Below, one piece after another: positions 8,163 to 17,000 of a stretch of DNA of 64,000 nt (the first letter of the stretch is position 1; every line of letters begins with the position of its first letter). The stretch covers positions 62,001-126,000 of the forward strand of contig NZ_FTNM01000002.1 of the NCBI RefSeq assembly GCF_900156415.1. The letters are read 5' to 3'. The position numbers and the translations under genes are program-made. The notes beneath the pieces are model-generated. The model was given only the letters and a program-made list of their open reading frames with translations. It did not search any database and was not told the DNA's origin. Source of the DNA: Pontibacter lucknowensis. Lineage in GTDB: Bacteria; Bacteroidota; Bacteroidia; Cytophagales; Hymenobacteraceae.

Positions 8163-9179
8163 CTACCGATCCACGTCCTTCATAAAATTCACCAGTCCTT
8201 CAAAGTAGGTTTTCTGATCGTCATAGAAAGCCATGTGGCTGCCTTCGGGGCAATGCAGGTAGCGGCCGTTCGGAAACTGCTTGGCCATCCACTCCATGTG
8301 TTGCGGGTCCATGGTGTCGTGCTGACCGCCGATGGTGAGTGTGGGCACCTTTATATCGGACAGGTGTTGGGAGCGGTCCCAATTCAGCAGTGAGGCATTT
8401 CCCCGGATGCCGAACTCGCTTGGGCCCTGCATCTGCACGTAGATGCTTTGGTTCATGTGGTCGAGCATGCGCAGTGCCGGGTCCGGCCATTCTTCCAGCG
8501 GCATGCGCAGGGCATGCTGGGTATAGAAGTGCGGCAGCAGGAGCTCCATGTAGCGCGGGTTCTCAAAGTCATTGTCGGCCTCTATCTGCTTGATCTCGGC
8601 CAGTACCTCGGCTGGCATCTGCGGCCCCAGCACCTCGTCGGCATAGCGGTTGTAGGCAGGTACGCTCGACATCATATTCGAGATGATCAGGCCTTTGAGG
8701 TGCTGCTGGTACCGGAGCGCGTACTCCATGGCCAGAATGCCGCCCCAGGAGTGGCCCAGCAGGTAGAAGTTGCTCTTATCCAGTTGCAGCGCCTGCCGCA
8801 CCTGTTCCACTTCCTCCACAAAGCGGTCGATCTCCCAAAGGCCGGTATCGTCGGGTTTGTCGCTGTAGTGGGAGCCCAGCTGGTCGTAGTAGTAATACTC
8901 GATGCCCGCCTTAGGCAGGAAGCTGTGAAAGCACTCAAAAGCCTCGTGTGTGCCGCCCGGTCCGCCATGCAGCAAAAGCAGTTTGATGGTGGGGTTGTTG
9001 CCTACCCGCTTCGTCCAAACGAAAAACTCGCCTTTCGGGGTATGGATGGTGATCCGGCGAGCCCCGCCGCTCAGTTCGTGTTCCGTGCCGGCGTAGTTGT
9101 GGTAGTCGGCTACAGAAGGCGTAGCGCTGCCTGAGTTTTCGGAAGGGGAGAGCTGGCGAATGGAAAGGCGTGATTTCAT
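8163..9179 (-). CDS. pip: Proline iminopeptidase-family alpha/beta hydrolase
   Basis: The 338-residue protein shows the family's oxyanion motif HGGPG at 71-75 and the nucleophile elbow GHSWGG with Ser144. The acid is likely Asp288 in GGQHDTMDP and the base His315 in PEGSHMAFYDD. Together they form a complete triad of peptidase family S33. Members remove N-terminal proline from peptides, though some act on other amides. There is no signal peptide, so it should be cytosolic. It is read away from the DUF3616 gene at 9307, so the 127 bases between hold promoters for both sides. Enzyme class is sure; preferred substrate is not. Confidence 0.88.
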   Translation of the reverse strand: MKSRLSIRQLSPSENSGSATPSVADYHNYAGTEHELSGGARRITIHTPKGEFFVWTKRVGNNPTIKLLLLHGGPGGTHEAFECFHSFLPKAGIEYYYYDQLGSHYSDKPDDTGLWEIDRFVEEVEQVRQALQLDKSNFYLLGHSWGGILAMEYALRYQQHLKGLIISNMMSSVPAYNRYADEVLGPQMPAEVLAEIKQIEADNDFENPRYMELLLPHFYTQHALRMPLEEWPDPALRMLDHMNQSIYVQMQGPSEFGIRGNASLLNWDRSQHLSDIKVPTLTIGGQHDTMDPQHMEWMAKQFPNGRYLHCPEGSHMAFYDDQKTYFEGLVNFMKDVDR

Positions 9180-9273
9180 GGTTTATTGTTTAAGGTGAGC
9201 AGAAGGAATATGTACGGTGAATATACACAAAGTATGGCTTTGTGTTGCTAGGTATTGCAAGCGTATGTATACC

Positions 9274-9303
9274 TTGACAGGTGCTACTTAAATACTATCT
9301 TAC
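9274..9303 (+). promoter_or_regulatory. Bacteroidota-type promoter ahead of DUF3616 gene
   Basis: TTG at 9274-9276 and TATCTTAC at 9296-9303 are spaced by exactly 19 bases, as in the Bacteroidota sigma consensus TTG-N19-TAnnTTTG (the -7 box matches in TA and TT). The -7 box ends only three bases before the ATG at 9307. Confidence 0.5.
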
Positions 9304-9306
9304 AAC

Positions 9307-10398
9307 ATGCCTGAACAAATCAAACTGAACTTTTCCCCGGACCTGAGCCTGAATGCCGAAGGCAAGCATGTGCGCGACGGGCTTTCTACCGCCATGCTCA
9401 CTGGCGATAATTTATGGCTGAGCTGCGATGAGCGTACTAGCATTGAGCGCCTCACCCGTTTGCCTGACGGAGCCTTTGGCAAGCACCGCTCCTTTGATGT
9501 GCATGCCTACCTCGACCTGCCGGCGCAGAACCACAGTGAGATCGACATAGAAGGTATGGGCATGGCCGATCATTACCTCTGGCTGGTGGGCTCCCACAGC
9601 CTGAAGCGAAAGAAGCCGAAGCGGCACGACTCCATCGCCAAACAGATCAAGCGCCTGGCCCAAATCAAAAGCGACCCTAACCGCTACATCCTGGCGCGCA
9701 TCCCTATACTTCAGGATCCTGAAACGGGTGACTATACCTTGTACAAAGAAGTGGCGCACCCCGACCAGCCCGGCAAAATGCTGCGGGCGGGGCAGTTGCG
9801 GGGCGACAGAACGAGCAACCTGCTAACCGAATTGATGGAGCAGGACGAGCACATAGCGCCTTTCATGAACATACCCGGCAAAGACAACGGCTTCGACATA
9901 GAAGGACTGGCCGTACACGGCAGCCGCATCTTCATCGGGCTGCGCGGACCGGTGCTGCGTGGCTGGGCCATGGTGCTGGAAGTGGAGCCGGAGGAAGACG
10001 AGGCGGGCATCCTGCACCTGAAGCAGCTGACAAAAGAGAAACCCTACCGGAAGCACTTCCTCAACCTGCGGGGCAAAGGTATACGGGAACTGCGCATTCA
10101 CGGGAATGACCTATACCTGCTGGCCGGGCCCACCATGGACCTGGACGGCGTGATCGCCATTTACCGCTGGCGCAATGCCCTGAACGGCGACATGGAACAG
10201 GTGGTGCATAACAACGAGCTGGAGCGGCTGTGCGAGGTGCCGCATGGCACAGGTGAGAACTCTGGCAAAGACAAAGCCGAAGGCCTTGCCATACTCGATG
10301 ATCAGCGTGTGCTGGTGGTATTCGACAGCCCGATGGAGGAGCGTACCGTCGGGGAAAACGATGTACTGGCGGATGTTTTAAGAATAGGGGAAGGCTGA
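9307..10398 (+). CDS. DUF3616 domain protein
   Basis: The 363-residue protein matches the DUF3616 family over its whole length: an opening FSPDLSLNAEGKHVRDGLS, the central NGFDIEGLAVHGSRIFIGLRGP and a closing KAEGLAILDDQRVLVVFD. The repeated pattern of short beta strands with Gly-Leu turns suggests a beta-propeller. No signal peptide is visible, so it is probably cytosolic. The family has no assigned function. A promoter-like pair ends three bases before the ATG, so the transcript may be leaderless or translation may begin further in. No operon partner is evident, as the next gene starts 157 bases later behind its own promoter-like boxes. Confidence 0.85.
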   Translation: MPEQIKLNFSPDLSLNAEGKHVRDGLSTAMLTGDNLWLSCDERTSIERLTRLPDGAFGKHRSFDVHAYLDLPAQNHSEIDIEGMGMADHYLWLVGSHSLKRKKPKRHDSIAKQIKRLAQIKSDPNRYILARIPILQDPETGDYTLYKEVAHPDQPGKMLRAGQLRGDRTSNLLTELMEQDEHIAPFMNIPGKDNGFDIEGLAVHGSRIFIGLRGPVLRGWAMVLEVEPEEDEAGILHLKQLTKEKPYRKHFLNLRGKGIRELRIHGNDLYLLAGPTMDLDGVIAIYRWRNALNGDMEQVVHNNELERLCEVPHGTGENSGKDKAEGLAILDDQRVLVVFDSPMEERTVGENDVLADVLRIGEG

Positions 10399-10493
10399 TC
10401 TGATAACGAGGGTTCGATACAAATATTCCAGCATAATGCCTGGTTAAAATGCGCTTATTCAGTAAGTTATACAAAAAAAATAGCTGAAATAAT

Positions 10494-10524
10494 TTGCGAA
10501 ACCAATTAGTTGCGCGTATATTAG
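10494..10524 (+). promoter_or_regulatory. Candidate promoter of the ArsR-SRPBCC operon
   Basis: TTG at 10494-10496 and TATATTAG at 10517-10524 are separated by 20 bases, near the Bacteroidota spacing. The ATG of the ArsR gene lies at 10556. The AT-rich stretch around the -7 box would also be where an ArsR protein binds, but no clear operator palindrome is visible. Confidence 0.4.
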
Positions 10525-10555
10525 CAAACAAACGGTTGCATATTTAGACTGACAC

Positions 10556-10876
10556 ATGAGAAGAGATGTTTTCCAGGCGATAGCTGACCCCACCCGAAGA
10601 GCCATTATTGGTTTGATTGCCCTGCAGGCCATGACGCCGAATGCTATTGCCGAACATTTTGACACCAGCAGACAAGCTATTTCAAAGCACCTGCAGATCC
10701 TGACGGAGTGCCAGCTTGTGAAACAGGAACAGCAGGGGCGGGAAATTTACTATCAGCTGGAAGTAGCTAAAATGAAAGAGATTGACAAATGGCTGGACCA
10801 GTTCAGGAAGATCTGGGAAGACCGTTTCAACGAACTTGACAATGTATTATCAAACCTAAAACAAAAGAAGCCATGA
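10556..10876 (+). CDS. ArsR-family helix-turn-helix repressor
   Basis: The 106-residue protein begins [21 protein letters not shown], the hallmark of the ArsR subfamily that is paired with SRPBCC/AHSA1 proteins. The winged helix-turn-helix spans about residues 15-80, with recognition helix [13 protein letters not shown] and wing [10 protein letters not shown]. No metal-binding Cys pair (such as CVC) is present, so it is not a metal sensor of the classical kind. Its last four bases overlap the start of the SRPBCC gene (ATGA), so both are in one operon. In such pairs the regulator usually controls its own operon. Confidence 0.92.
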   Translation: MRRDVFQAIADPTRRAIIGLIALQAMTPNAIAEHFDTSRQAISKHLQILTECQLVKQEQQGREIYYQLEVAKMKEIDKWLDQFRKIWEDRFNELDNVLSNLKQKKP

Positions 10877-11382
10877 AAAAGGACCTTGAATTCGAGTTTT
10901 CCGTGAACAAGGAAAACAAAACAATCACCGTTAAAAGAGAGTTTGCAGCAGAGCTCCCGCTGGTGTGGGATGCTTACACTAAAAGCGAGATCCTGGACCA
11001 ATGGTGGGCGCCCAAACCCTGGAAAGCCCGCACCAAAACGATGGATTTCAGAGAAGGCGGCCACTGGCACTATGCCATGGTGGGTCCGGAAGGGGAAGAG
11101 CACTGGGCATTGGCTAATTACAAGACCATTGATCCTAAAAAGCGTTTTACCGCACTGGATGGTTTTGCTGATGCGGAGGGCGTGGTAAATACAGAAATGC
11201 CGCAATCAAATTGGGAGGTAAGCTTTACACCCAAAGATGAGGTGACCCTGGTAGAGAACCTGATCACATTCGATGACCTGGCACAGCTCGAAACCACCAT
11301 CCAGATGGGCTTTAAAGAAGGCCTGACCAGTGCCATGGAAGGCCTTGACGAACTACTGGCTGCTCAGAAACAGGAGGCATAA
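10873..11382 (+). CDS. SRPBCC/AHSA1-type ligand-binding protein
   Basis: The 169-residue protein fits the START-like AHSA1 fold: an opening strand [32 protein letters not shown], with the diagnostic Trp-Trp-Ala-Pro segment, then [16 protein letters not shown] and the long C-terminal helix ending in [11 protein letters not shown]. The fold forms a hydrophobic cavity for small ligands; in the pairs with ArsR regulators the ligand is generally unknown. It overlaps the upstream ArsR gene by ATGA and is followed by a terminator, so the operon has two genes. It is a cytosolic protein without signal peptide. Confidence 0.9.
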   Translation: MKKDLEFEFSVNKENKTITVKREFAAELPLVWDAYTKSEILDQWWAPKPWKARTKTMDFREGGHWHYAMVGPEGEEHWALANYKTIDPKKRFTALDGFADAEGVVNTEMPQSNWEVSFTPKDEVTLVENLITFDDLAQLETTIQMGFKEGLTSAMEGLDELLAAQKQEA

Positions 11383-11426
11383 GCGTCTGGCAGCGGCGGC
11401 AAAAAATCATATTGAATAACATAAAT

Positions 11427-11468
11427 AAAAGTGGGGCTGGTGCATCACCGGAGAGCCCCGCTTTTTTA
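11427..11468. terminator. Terminator between convergent SRPBCC and truA genes
   Basis: AAAAGTGGGGCT (11427-11438) pairs with AGCCCCGCTTTT (11454-11465) with one G-T wobble, and T residues continue on. The A-run on the left gives the minus strand a T-run too. It separates the SRPBCC gene from truA, whose stop is at 11483. Confidence 0.8.
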
Positions 11469-11482
11469 GTCTAATGCATATC

Positions 11483-12292
11483 TTAGATTGTCTGCCAGCC
11501 GGCATCTGTAACCTGCAGGAAGGCAGGAGAGAAGCCAGGGCGGGGCGGAATATCCAGGAAAGGGTAGCTTACTTTGGACAGGTATAGCCCCTGCGGATAG
11601 GCCGGGCTCAAGTGTTTGGGTGCCTGCTCCAGCGCCAGGTAACTTTCAAACCCGGGCAGGCTGAGCACGCCCGTTCCGACTTGCAGCAGTTTGCCCACGA
11701 TGATGCGGATCATGCGGCTCAGAAACCGGTTGGCCGAAATGTGAAAGCGCAACTTGTCTCCCTGCTGGTTTGTCAGCCAGCGGGCTTCTGTTACATGGCA
11801 GATGGTGCTGTCATGATCTGCCGGCGTAATACAGAAGTTCCGGTAATCGGTGTAAAGGAGGAGCAGGGCAGTGGCCGCCTGCATCGCATCCAAGTTCAGG
11901 TTCCGCACCAGGTACAGGGCGCTTGCCTCGTGCAGAAAGGGATCTTTGTAGGTATGGATAAAGTAGTCGTAGCTTCTTTTGCTGGCATCGAAGCGGGCGT
12001 GGGGCAGGCCCTCCACCGGGATGATGTCGAACACGGCGATATCGGGCGGCAGTACTTTGTTCAGCCGGAACAGCATATCAAAGTCCCAGGGCTGCGCGAC
12101 ATCCAGGTGAAAAAAGAACTGGCTCGCATGTACCCCGGCATCCGTCCGGCCACAACCCACTATCGGGACGGGCTGCTTCAGAATCTTCTTCAGACATTCC
12201 TCTATCACCTGCTGCACGCCGATACCATAAGGGTGTCGCTGCCAACCTTTGTAGGGTGTGCCGCTATAGCCGATATGAAAGAAGTAGCGCAA
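11483..12292 (-). CDS. truA: tRNA pseudouridine synthase A
   Basis: The 269-residue protein converts uridines 38-40 of the anticodon stem to pseudouridine. It carries the family start FHIGYSGTPYKGWQRH and the catalytic motif GRTDAGVHA with Asp51 as nucleophile, then FDARFDASKR-like residues (HARFDASKRSYDYFI) and the C-terminal FLSRMIRIIVGKLL. Length is normal. It lies 12 bases downstream of the trehalase gene on the same strand, which suggests they share a transcript, an unusual pairing. Identity is certain. Confidence 0.96.
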   Translation of the reverse strand: MRYFFHIGYSGTPYKGWQRHPYGIGVQQVIEECLKKILKQPVPIVGCGRTDAGVHASQFFFHLDVAQPWDFDMLFRLNKVLPPDIAVFDIIPVEGLPHARFDASKRSYDYFIHTYKDPFLHEASALYLVRNLNLDAMQAATALLLLYTDYRNFCITPADHDSTICHVTEARWLTNQQGDKLRFHISANRFLSRMIRIIVGKLLQVGTGVLSLPGFESYLALEQAPKHLSPAYPQGLYLSKVSYPFLDIPPRPGFSPAFLQVTDAGWQTI

Positions 12293-12304
12293 GTATATTC
12301 TTGA

Positions 12305-13867
12305 TCAGGAATTATGCATCATCCATAAATAGACCCCGTTCGTCCAGCCAAAGCCATCCTGGTTGGGGTATTCTCCTCCTCCGGCTTCCGAGCCGGGGTC
12401 TACCACGTTGTATTTTTCCATCATCTTGCCGGTTGCTTTAAAAACCTGATCGTTCAGGGCAATCCATCTCTTTTTTAATTCTTCAGCGGTAGCATCAAAG
12501 CCATAATTAAGTAGCCCCACATACGTCATGTACTGCATCGGCGCCCAGCCATTCGGATAATCCCATTGCTGCCCACTCTCGTGGAGAGAAGAAACGACGC
12601 CACCCTTTTTCAAGAAACTGTTCACAATATGTTCGTGCACTTGCTGTGCATGCTCTTTGCTGGCAATTTTGAAATACAGCGGGAACACCCCAGCCAGCGA
12701 CATGATTTTAGTGGACTGTTTTGCGTTAGCATCATAATCCATGTAAAATCCCTTTTCCTCATGCCAGAAATGTTTGAGCATGGCCTCTTTACGCTTCTCT
12801 GCCTTTTGGAGGAAGTAGGACGAAGGCTCTGAAAAAGAGCTGTGCGCATACGCCTCCGATAACGTTAGCTCCAGATCGTAGAGCAGGCAGTTCAGATCAA
12901 CAGGGACAATATCGGTTGTATGAATGGTTTCCATTTTCGTCTCTTCTCTGAACCAACGGCAGCTAAAGTCCCAGCCCGATTCACAAGCTGCTCTTATGTG
13001 CCTGTAGAGTGTTCCGGGCTCCACGCCAGCCGGGGCTGCATGATGCGCCATTTCCACATCCTCCACATACGACTCAGGACGAGGGGCCGGAAGGTCGTCC
13101 CAATAACGGTTCAAAACACTGCCGTTCGGGCACCGGACTACTCTGCGAAAATACGTCTCCCTATCCGAAAGGCGAAAGTACCCGTCCATCCAGTAATTAT
13201 ATTCTTTTTGCAGGTGGGGGAGGTATTTTGTGTAAACATCCGGTCCGTCAATTTGGGAGAGCAGCCGTATGATCCGGGCAAAAAATGGCGGCTGTGAACG
13301 TGTCAGGTAATAACTACGGTTTGCATTCGGGATATGGCCATAGGTATCGATCATATAAGCAAGATTTTCCACCATCTCTCTGATCAGTGCATGCTCCCCG
13401 GCACATTGCAGGCCCAGCATGGTAAAGTAGCTGTCCCAGTAATACAAGCCTCTAAACCTTCCGCCCGGAACGATATAGGATTTGGGGACAGGCAACATAG
13501 AGCAATTCGTTTGGGAGGTGCGTGTCAGCAGGGGCCAAAGCTGTTGGATATGCTCTGTAACAGGCAGTTGCTGGTTGCTTTCGTACTCCGTGTTGATAGG
13601 GGAAGGGATTTCAAAATATTCACAGACAAAATCCTTCAGATCGAAATCCTTTTTATGCTTTTCGATTTCGTATAAGCTGAGAATTTCTTCCGGGGCACGC
13701 TTGGGGAAACAGTCGGCAAACGTGATGGAATCAGGAAAAACATGGTTCATCTGAACATCATGAAACAGCGGTCCGAATAACTGATCGGGTGGCAAAATGG
13801 CCGGAACGACACTGTATATCTGTGGGGGCTCTATAGCGCTCATTTGTTTTAGGTTTTCAGTATTCAC
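12305..13867 (-). CDS. treF: Cytoplasmic trehalase, glycoside hydrolase family 37
   Basis: The 520-residue enzyme splits trehalose into two glucose. It has trehalase signature 1 (PGGRFRGLYYWDSY, residues 134-147), signature 2 (QWDYPNGWAP), the catalytic acid Asp300 in ESGWDFSCRWF and the catalytic base Glu499 in GGGEYPNQDGFGWTNG. There is no signal peptide, so it should act in the cytosol, like TreF and unlike periplasmic TreA. The coding sequence is visibly less GC-rich than neighbours and I see no AGGTATA word in it, which hints at later acquisition. Its stop is 12 bases before truA. It is read divergently from the restriction-methylase gene at 14055. Confidence 0.93.
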   Translation of the reverse strand: MNTENLKQMSAIEPPQIYSVVPAILPPDQLFGPLFHDVQMNHVFPDSITFADCFPKRAPEEILSLYEIEKHKKDFDLKDFVCEYFEIPSPINTEYESNQQLPVTEHIQQLWPLLTRTSQTNCSMLPVPKSYIVPGGRFRGLYYWDSYFTMLGLQCAGEHALIREMVENLAYMIDTYGHIPNANRSYYLTRSQPPFFARIIRLLSQIDGPDVYTKYLPHLQKEYNYWMDGYFRLSDRETYFRRVVRCPNGSVLNRYWDDLPAPRPESYVEDVEMAHHAAPAGVEPGTLYRHIRAACESGWDFSCRWFREETKMETIHTTDIVPVDLNCLLYDLELTLSEAYAHSSFSEPSSYFLQKAEKRKEAMLKHFWHEEKGFYMDYDANAKQSTKIMSLAGVFPLYFKIASKEHAQQVHEHIVNSFLKKGGVVSSLHESGQQWDYPNGWAPMQYMTYVGLLNYGFDATAEELKKRWIALNDQVFKATGKMMEKYNVVDPGSEAGGGEYPNQDGFGWTNGVYLWMMHNS

Positions 13868-13931
13868 GCAATTCTGGCTTTTAGGTTAAAGTGTTTTTAT
13901 GGGGTAAATGTTTTAGGGGTGTATTTACGCT

Positions 13932-13954
13932 AGTGCGAGCTTGCAGCTCGTACT
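13932..13954. repeat. Short REP-like hairpin
   Basis: AGTGCGAGC (13932-13940) and GCTCGTACT (13946-13954) pair around TTGCA with one G-T wobble. It lies in the 187-base spacer between two divergent genes, so it is not a terminator. Similar GAGC/GCTC hairpins occur at 34054, next to the transposase gene. Confidence 0.5.
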
Positions 13955-14054
13955 GTTACTCTTAGCCAGGACACTTAGCCAGCGCTCTTATAAATATTCA
14001 TAATTTTTAATTCCTTATGAATGCTTATCTTGCTTTACAAATCCACGGCACCCC

Positions 14055-17000
14055 ATGCAGCACAACATCCTTCGTCCGCGCCAGGCACTCAACAAAGCGT
14101 ATCTCCGGCTCAAGACCTCCCGCTCCGAGATGGAGCAATTCAAGGCAGCGCTGCGGTCCCTGCTGACCAGCATCGACCTGAGCGAGAGTGAGGAGCATGT
14201 GAAGAACCATTTACGCGACTTCCTGAAGTCGGCTTTTTACGATAAGTATGGCGTGAACACCAAAGGCAAAACTGACCTGGTGATCCATACCGGAGCCGAT
14301 ACCAAAAGCCCTGCCGGGGTGATGCTGGAGGTGAAGCGGCCTGGCAACAAGGGCGACATGCCCACCACCGACAACCTGAACTACAAGGCCATGCACGAAC
14401 TGGTGCTCTACTACCTGCGGGAGCGGGTGGAGCACAAGAACCACGACCTCAAGCAGCTCATCATCACCAATGTGCACGAGTGGTTTGTGTTCGATGCCCT
14501 GGAGTTCGACCGCCTGTTTTACCGCAACGGACAGCTCAAAAAAGATTTTACGGAGTGGAGCCAGGGCAAGAAGTCCGGCAACAGTACCGACTTTTTCTAC
14601 AAAGAGATCGTGGCCCCTTTCATTGCCGGGCTTTCCGAGAGCATCAGCTATACCTGGTTTAACCTGAAGGAATACGAGAAGCCGCTGAAGAACAAGGACT
14701 TGAAGGACGATGTGAAGCTGGTGGCGCTCTACAAACTGCTCTCCCCGGCGCACCTGCTCAAAGAGCCTTTCGCCAACGACGCCAACTCCCTGGACCCCGG
14801 TTTTTACCTGGAGCTGCTGCACATCATCGGGCTGGAGGAAGTGAAGGAGGGAGGCCGCAAGCTGATCCGCCGCAAGTCCAGACCCGATGCCGGCTCGCTG
14901 CTGGAGGCGGCCTACCAGAAACTCAAATCCGAAGACCTGGTGTCGGGGCTCGACAACCCCTATACCTACGGCAACACCCGCGAGGAGCAGCTCTTTAACG
15001 TGGCGCTGGAGCTGTGCATCACTTGGATGAACCGCATCCTGTTCCTGAAGCTGCTGGAGGCGCAACTGGCCAGTTACCACCAGGGCGACAAGGTATACGC
15101 CTTTATGAACCCGGAGTACCTGCGCGAGTTCGATGACCTGAATGAGCTCTTTTTTGATGTGCTGGCCGAGCGACCGGAGAGCCGCAGCGCCAACGTGCGC
15201 GACAAGTTCCGGCACATCCCATACCTGAACTCTTCGCTCTTCGAGACCACCGCACTGGAGAAGCGCACGCTGCGCATCTCGAACCTGAAAGACAACAGCC
15301 GCCTGGCGCTCTACCCGCGCACGGTGCTGCGCGACGGGGCGGGCAAGGTGCTGAGCAAGTCGCAGGCCGACATGCGCACCATGGAGTACATGCTGCGCTT
15401 TTTGGGCAGCTACGACTTCGGGGCGGAGGGCAAGGAGGCCATACAGGAGGAAAACAAAACGCTGATCACGGCCTCGGTGCTGGGCCTGATCTTCGAGAAG
15501 ATAAACGGCTACCGCGACGGCTCTTTCTATACGCCCGGCTTTATTACCATGTACATGAGCCGCGAGGCCATACGCCGTGCGGTGGTGCAGCGCTTCAACG
15601 AGTTCTATACCTGGGAGCTGGCCGATTTCGACGCGCTGCGCTTCCGGCTGATGGCCAACCACACGCAGCAGTCGGCGCTGGAGGCCAACCAGCTCATCAA
15701 CAGCCTGCGCATCTGCGACCCGGCGGTGGGTTCGGGGCACTACCTGGTGAGTGCGCTCAACGAGCTGATCGTGATCAAGGCTGAGCTGCGGGTGCTGCTC
15801 AACCGGCAGGGCAAGCCGCTGCACTATGGCAGCATCGAGGTGCAGAACGACGAGCTGATCGTGACCGACTACTACGGCGAGCTCTTCAGTTATACCGTGC
15901 ACCAGCACCCCGACGGCCACCGCAGCATCAACCCGCAGGTGCAGGAGCTGCAGGAAACGCTCTTCCACGAAAAGCAGACCATCATCGAGAACTGCCTCTT
16001 CGGCGTGGACATCAACCCGAACTCCGTCAAAATCTGCCGCCTGCGCCTCTGGATCGAGCTGCTCAAAAATGCTTATTATTGTCAGAATCAGGATTTACAG
16101 GATTTTAAGATTAACAGGATTTCCGCAGAGAGTAATTCTTTAAATCCTAAAAATTCTTTACGTTCTGAATCCTGGAAATCCTCTAATCCTGAAAATCCTG
16201 ATTCAGACAAATTTACGCAGCTGCAAACACTCCCCAACATCGACATCAACATCAAGCAGGGTAACTCGCTGCTGAGCCGCTACCCGCTGACGGCCGACCT
16301 GCACGAGGCTTTTGGTAAGAAAGGGCACAGTCTGCAGGCTTACCGCGAGGCGGTGGGGGAGTATAAGCACACCAACTCCAAAGAGACGAAAAAGCGGCTG
16401 GTGCATTTTCTGGAGGAGATCAAGCAGGGCTTCCGGACCACGCTGGCCAACAACGACCCGCTGCGCCAGCGCATGGCGAAACTGCGCGGCACCATTGCGG
16501 CCGTGCAGGACCCCGACCTGTTCGGGGCCGTTAAGGTGGATAAGGCCAAGCTCGCCAAAATGAAAAAGGAGCTGCAGAAACTGGAGGTCGAGCGCGAGCA
16601 GATCGAGACGAACAAGGTATACGAGGGCGCTTTTGAATGGCGTTTCGAGTTTCCGGAAGTGCTCGACGAGCAGGGCAATTACCGCGGCTTCGATGTGGTG
16701 ATTGGCAACCCGCCGTACATCCGCCAGGAGGAGCTCGGCGACTTTAAGCTATACCTGAAAAAGCACTTTGCAACCTTTGCCGGCACTGCCGACCTGTATG
16801 TATACTTTGTGGAGCGGGGCATCGACCTGCTGCGCGAAGGCGGCCAGTTCAGTTACATCGTGCCGAACAAATGGATGCGGGCCGGGTATGGGCAGGCGCT
16901 CCGTGGCTGGGTGCAGACCTATACCTTGCAGCAGCTCCTCGACTTCGGCGATCTGCCGGTGTTCGAAGAAGCCACCACCTACCCGCTCATTGTGTCAGTT

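Noticed and set aside
14211..15968. 585-residue open frame antisense to the restriction-methylase gene
   Set aside because: It mirrors the GC-rich codons of the real gene, has low-complexity His/Gln/Leu/Val content and no family features; the plus-strand protein has clear motifs.
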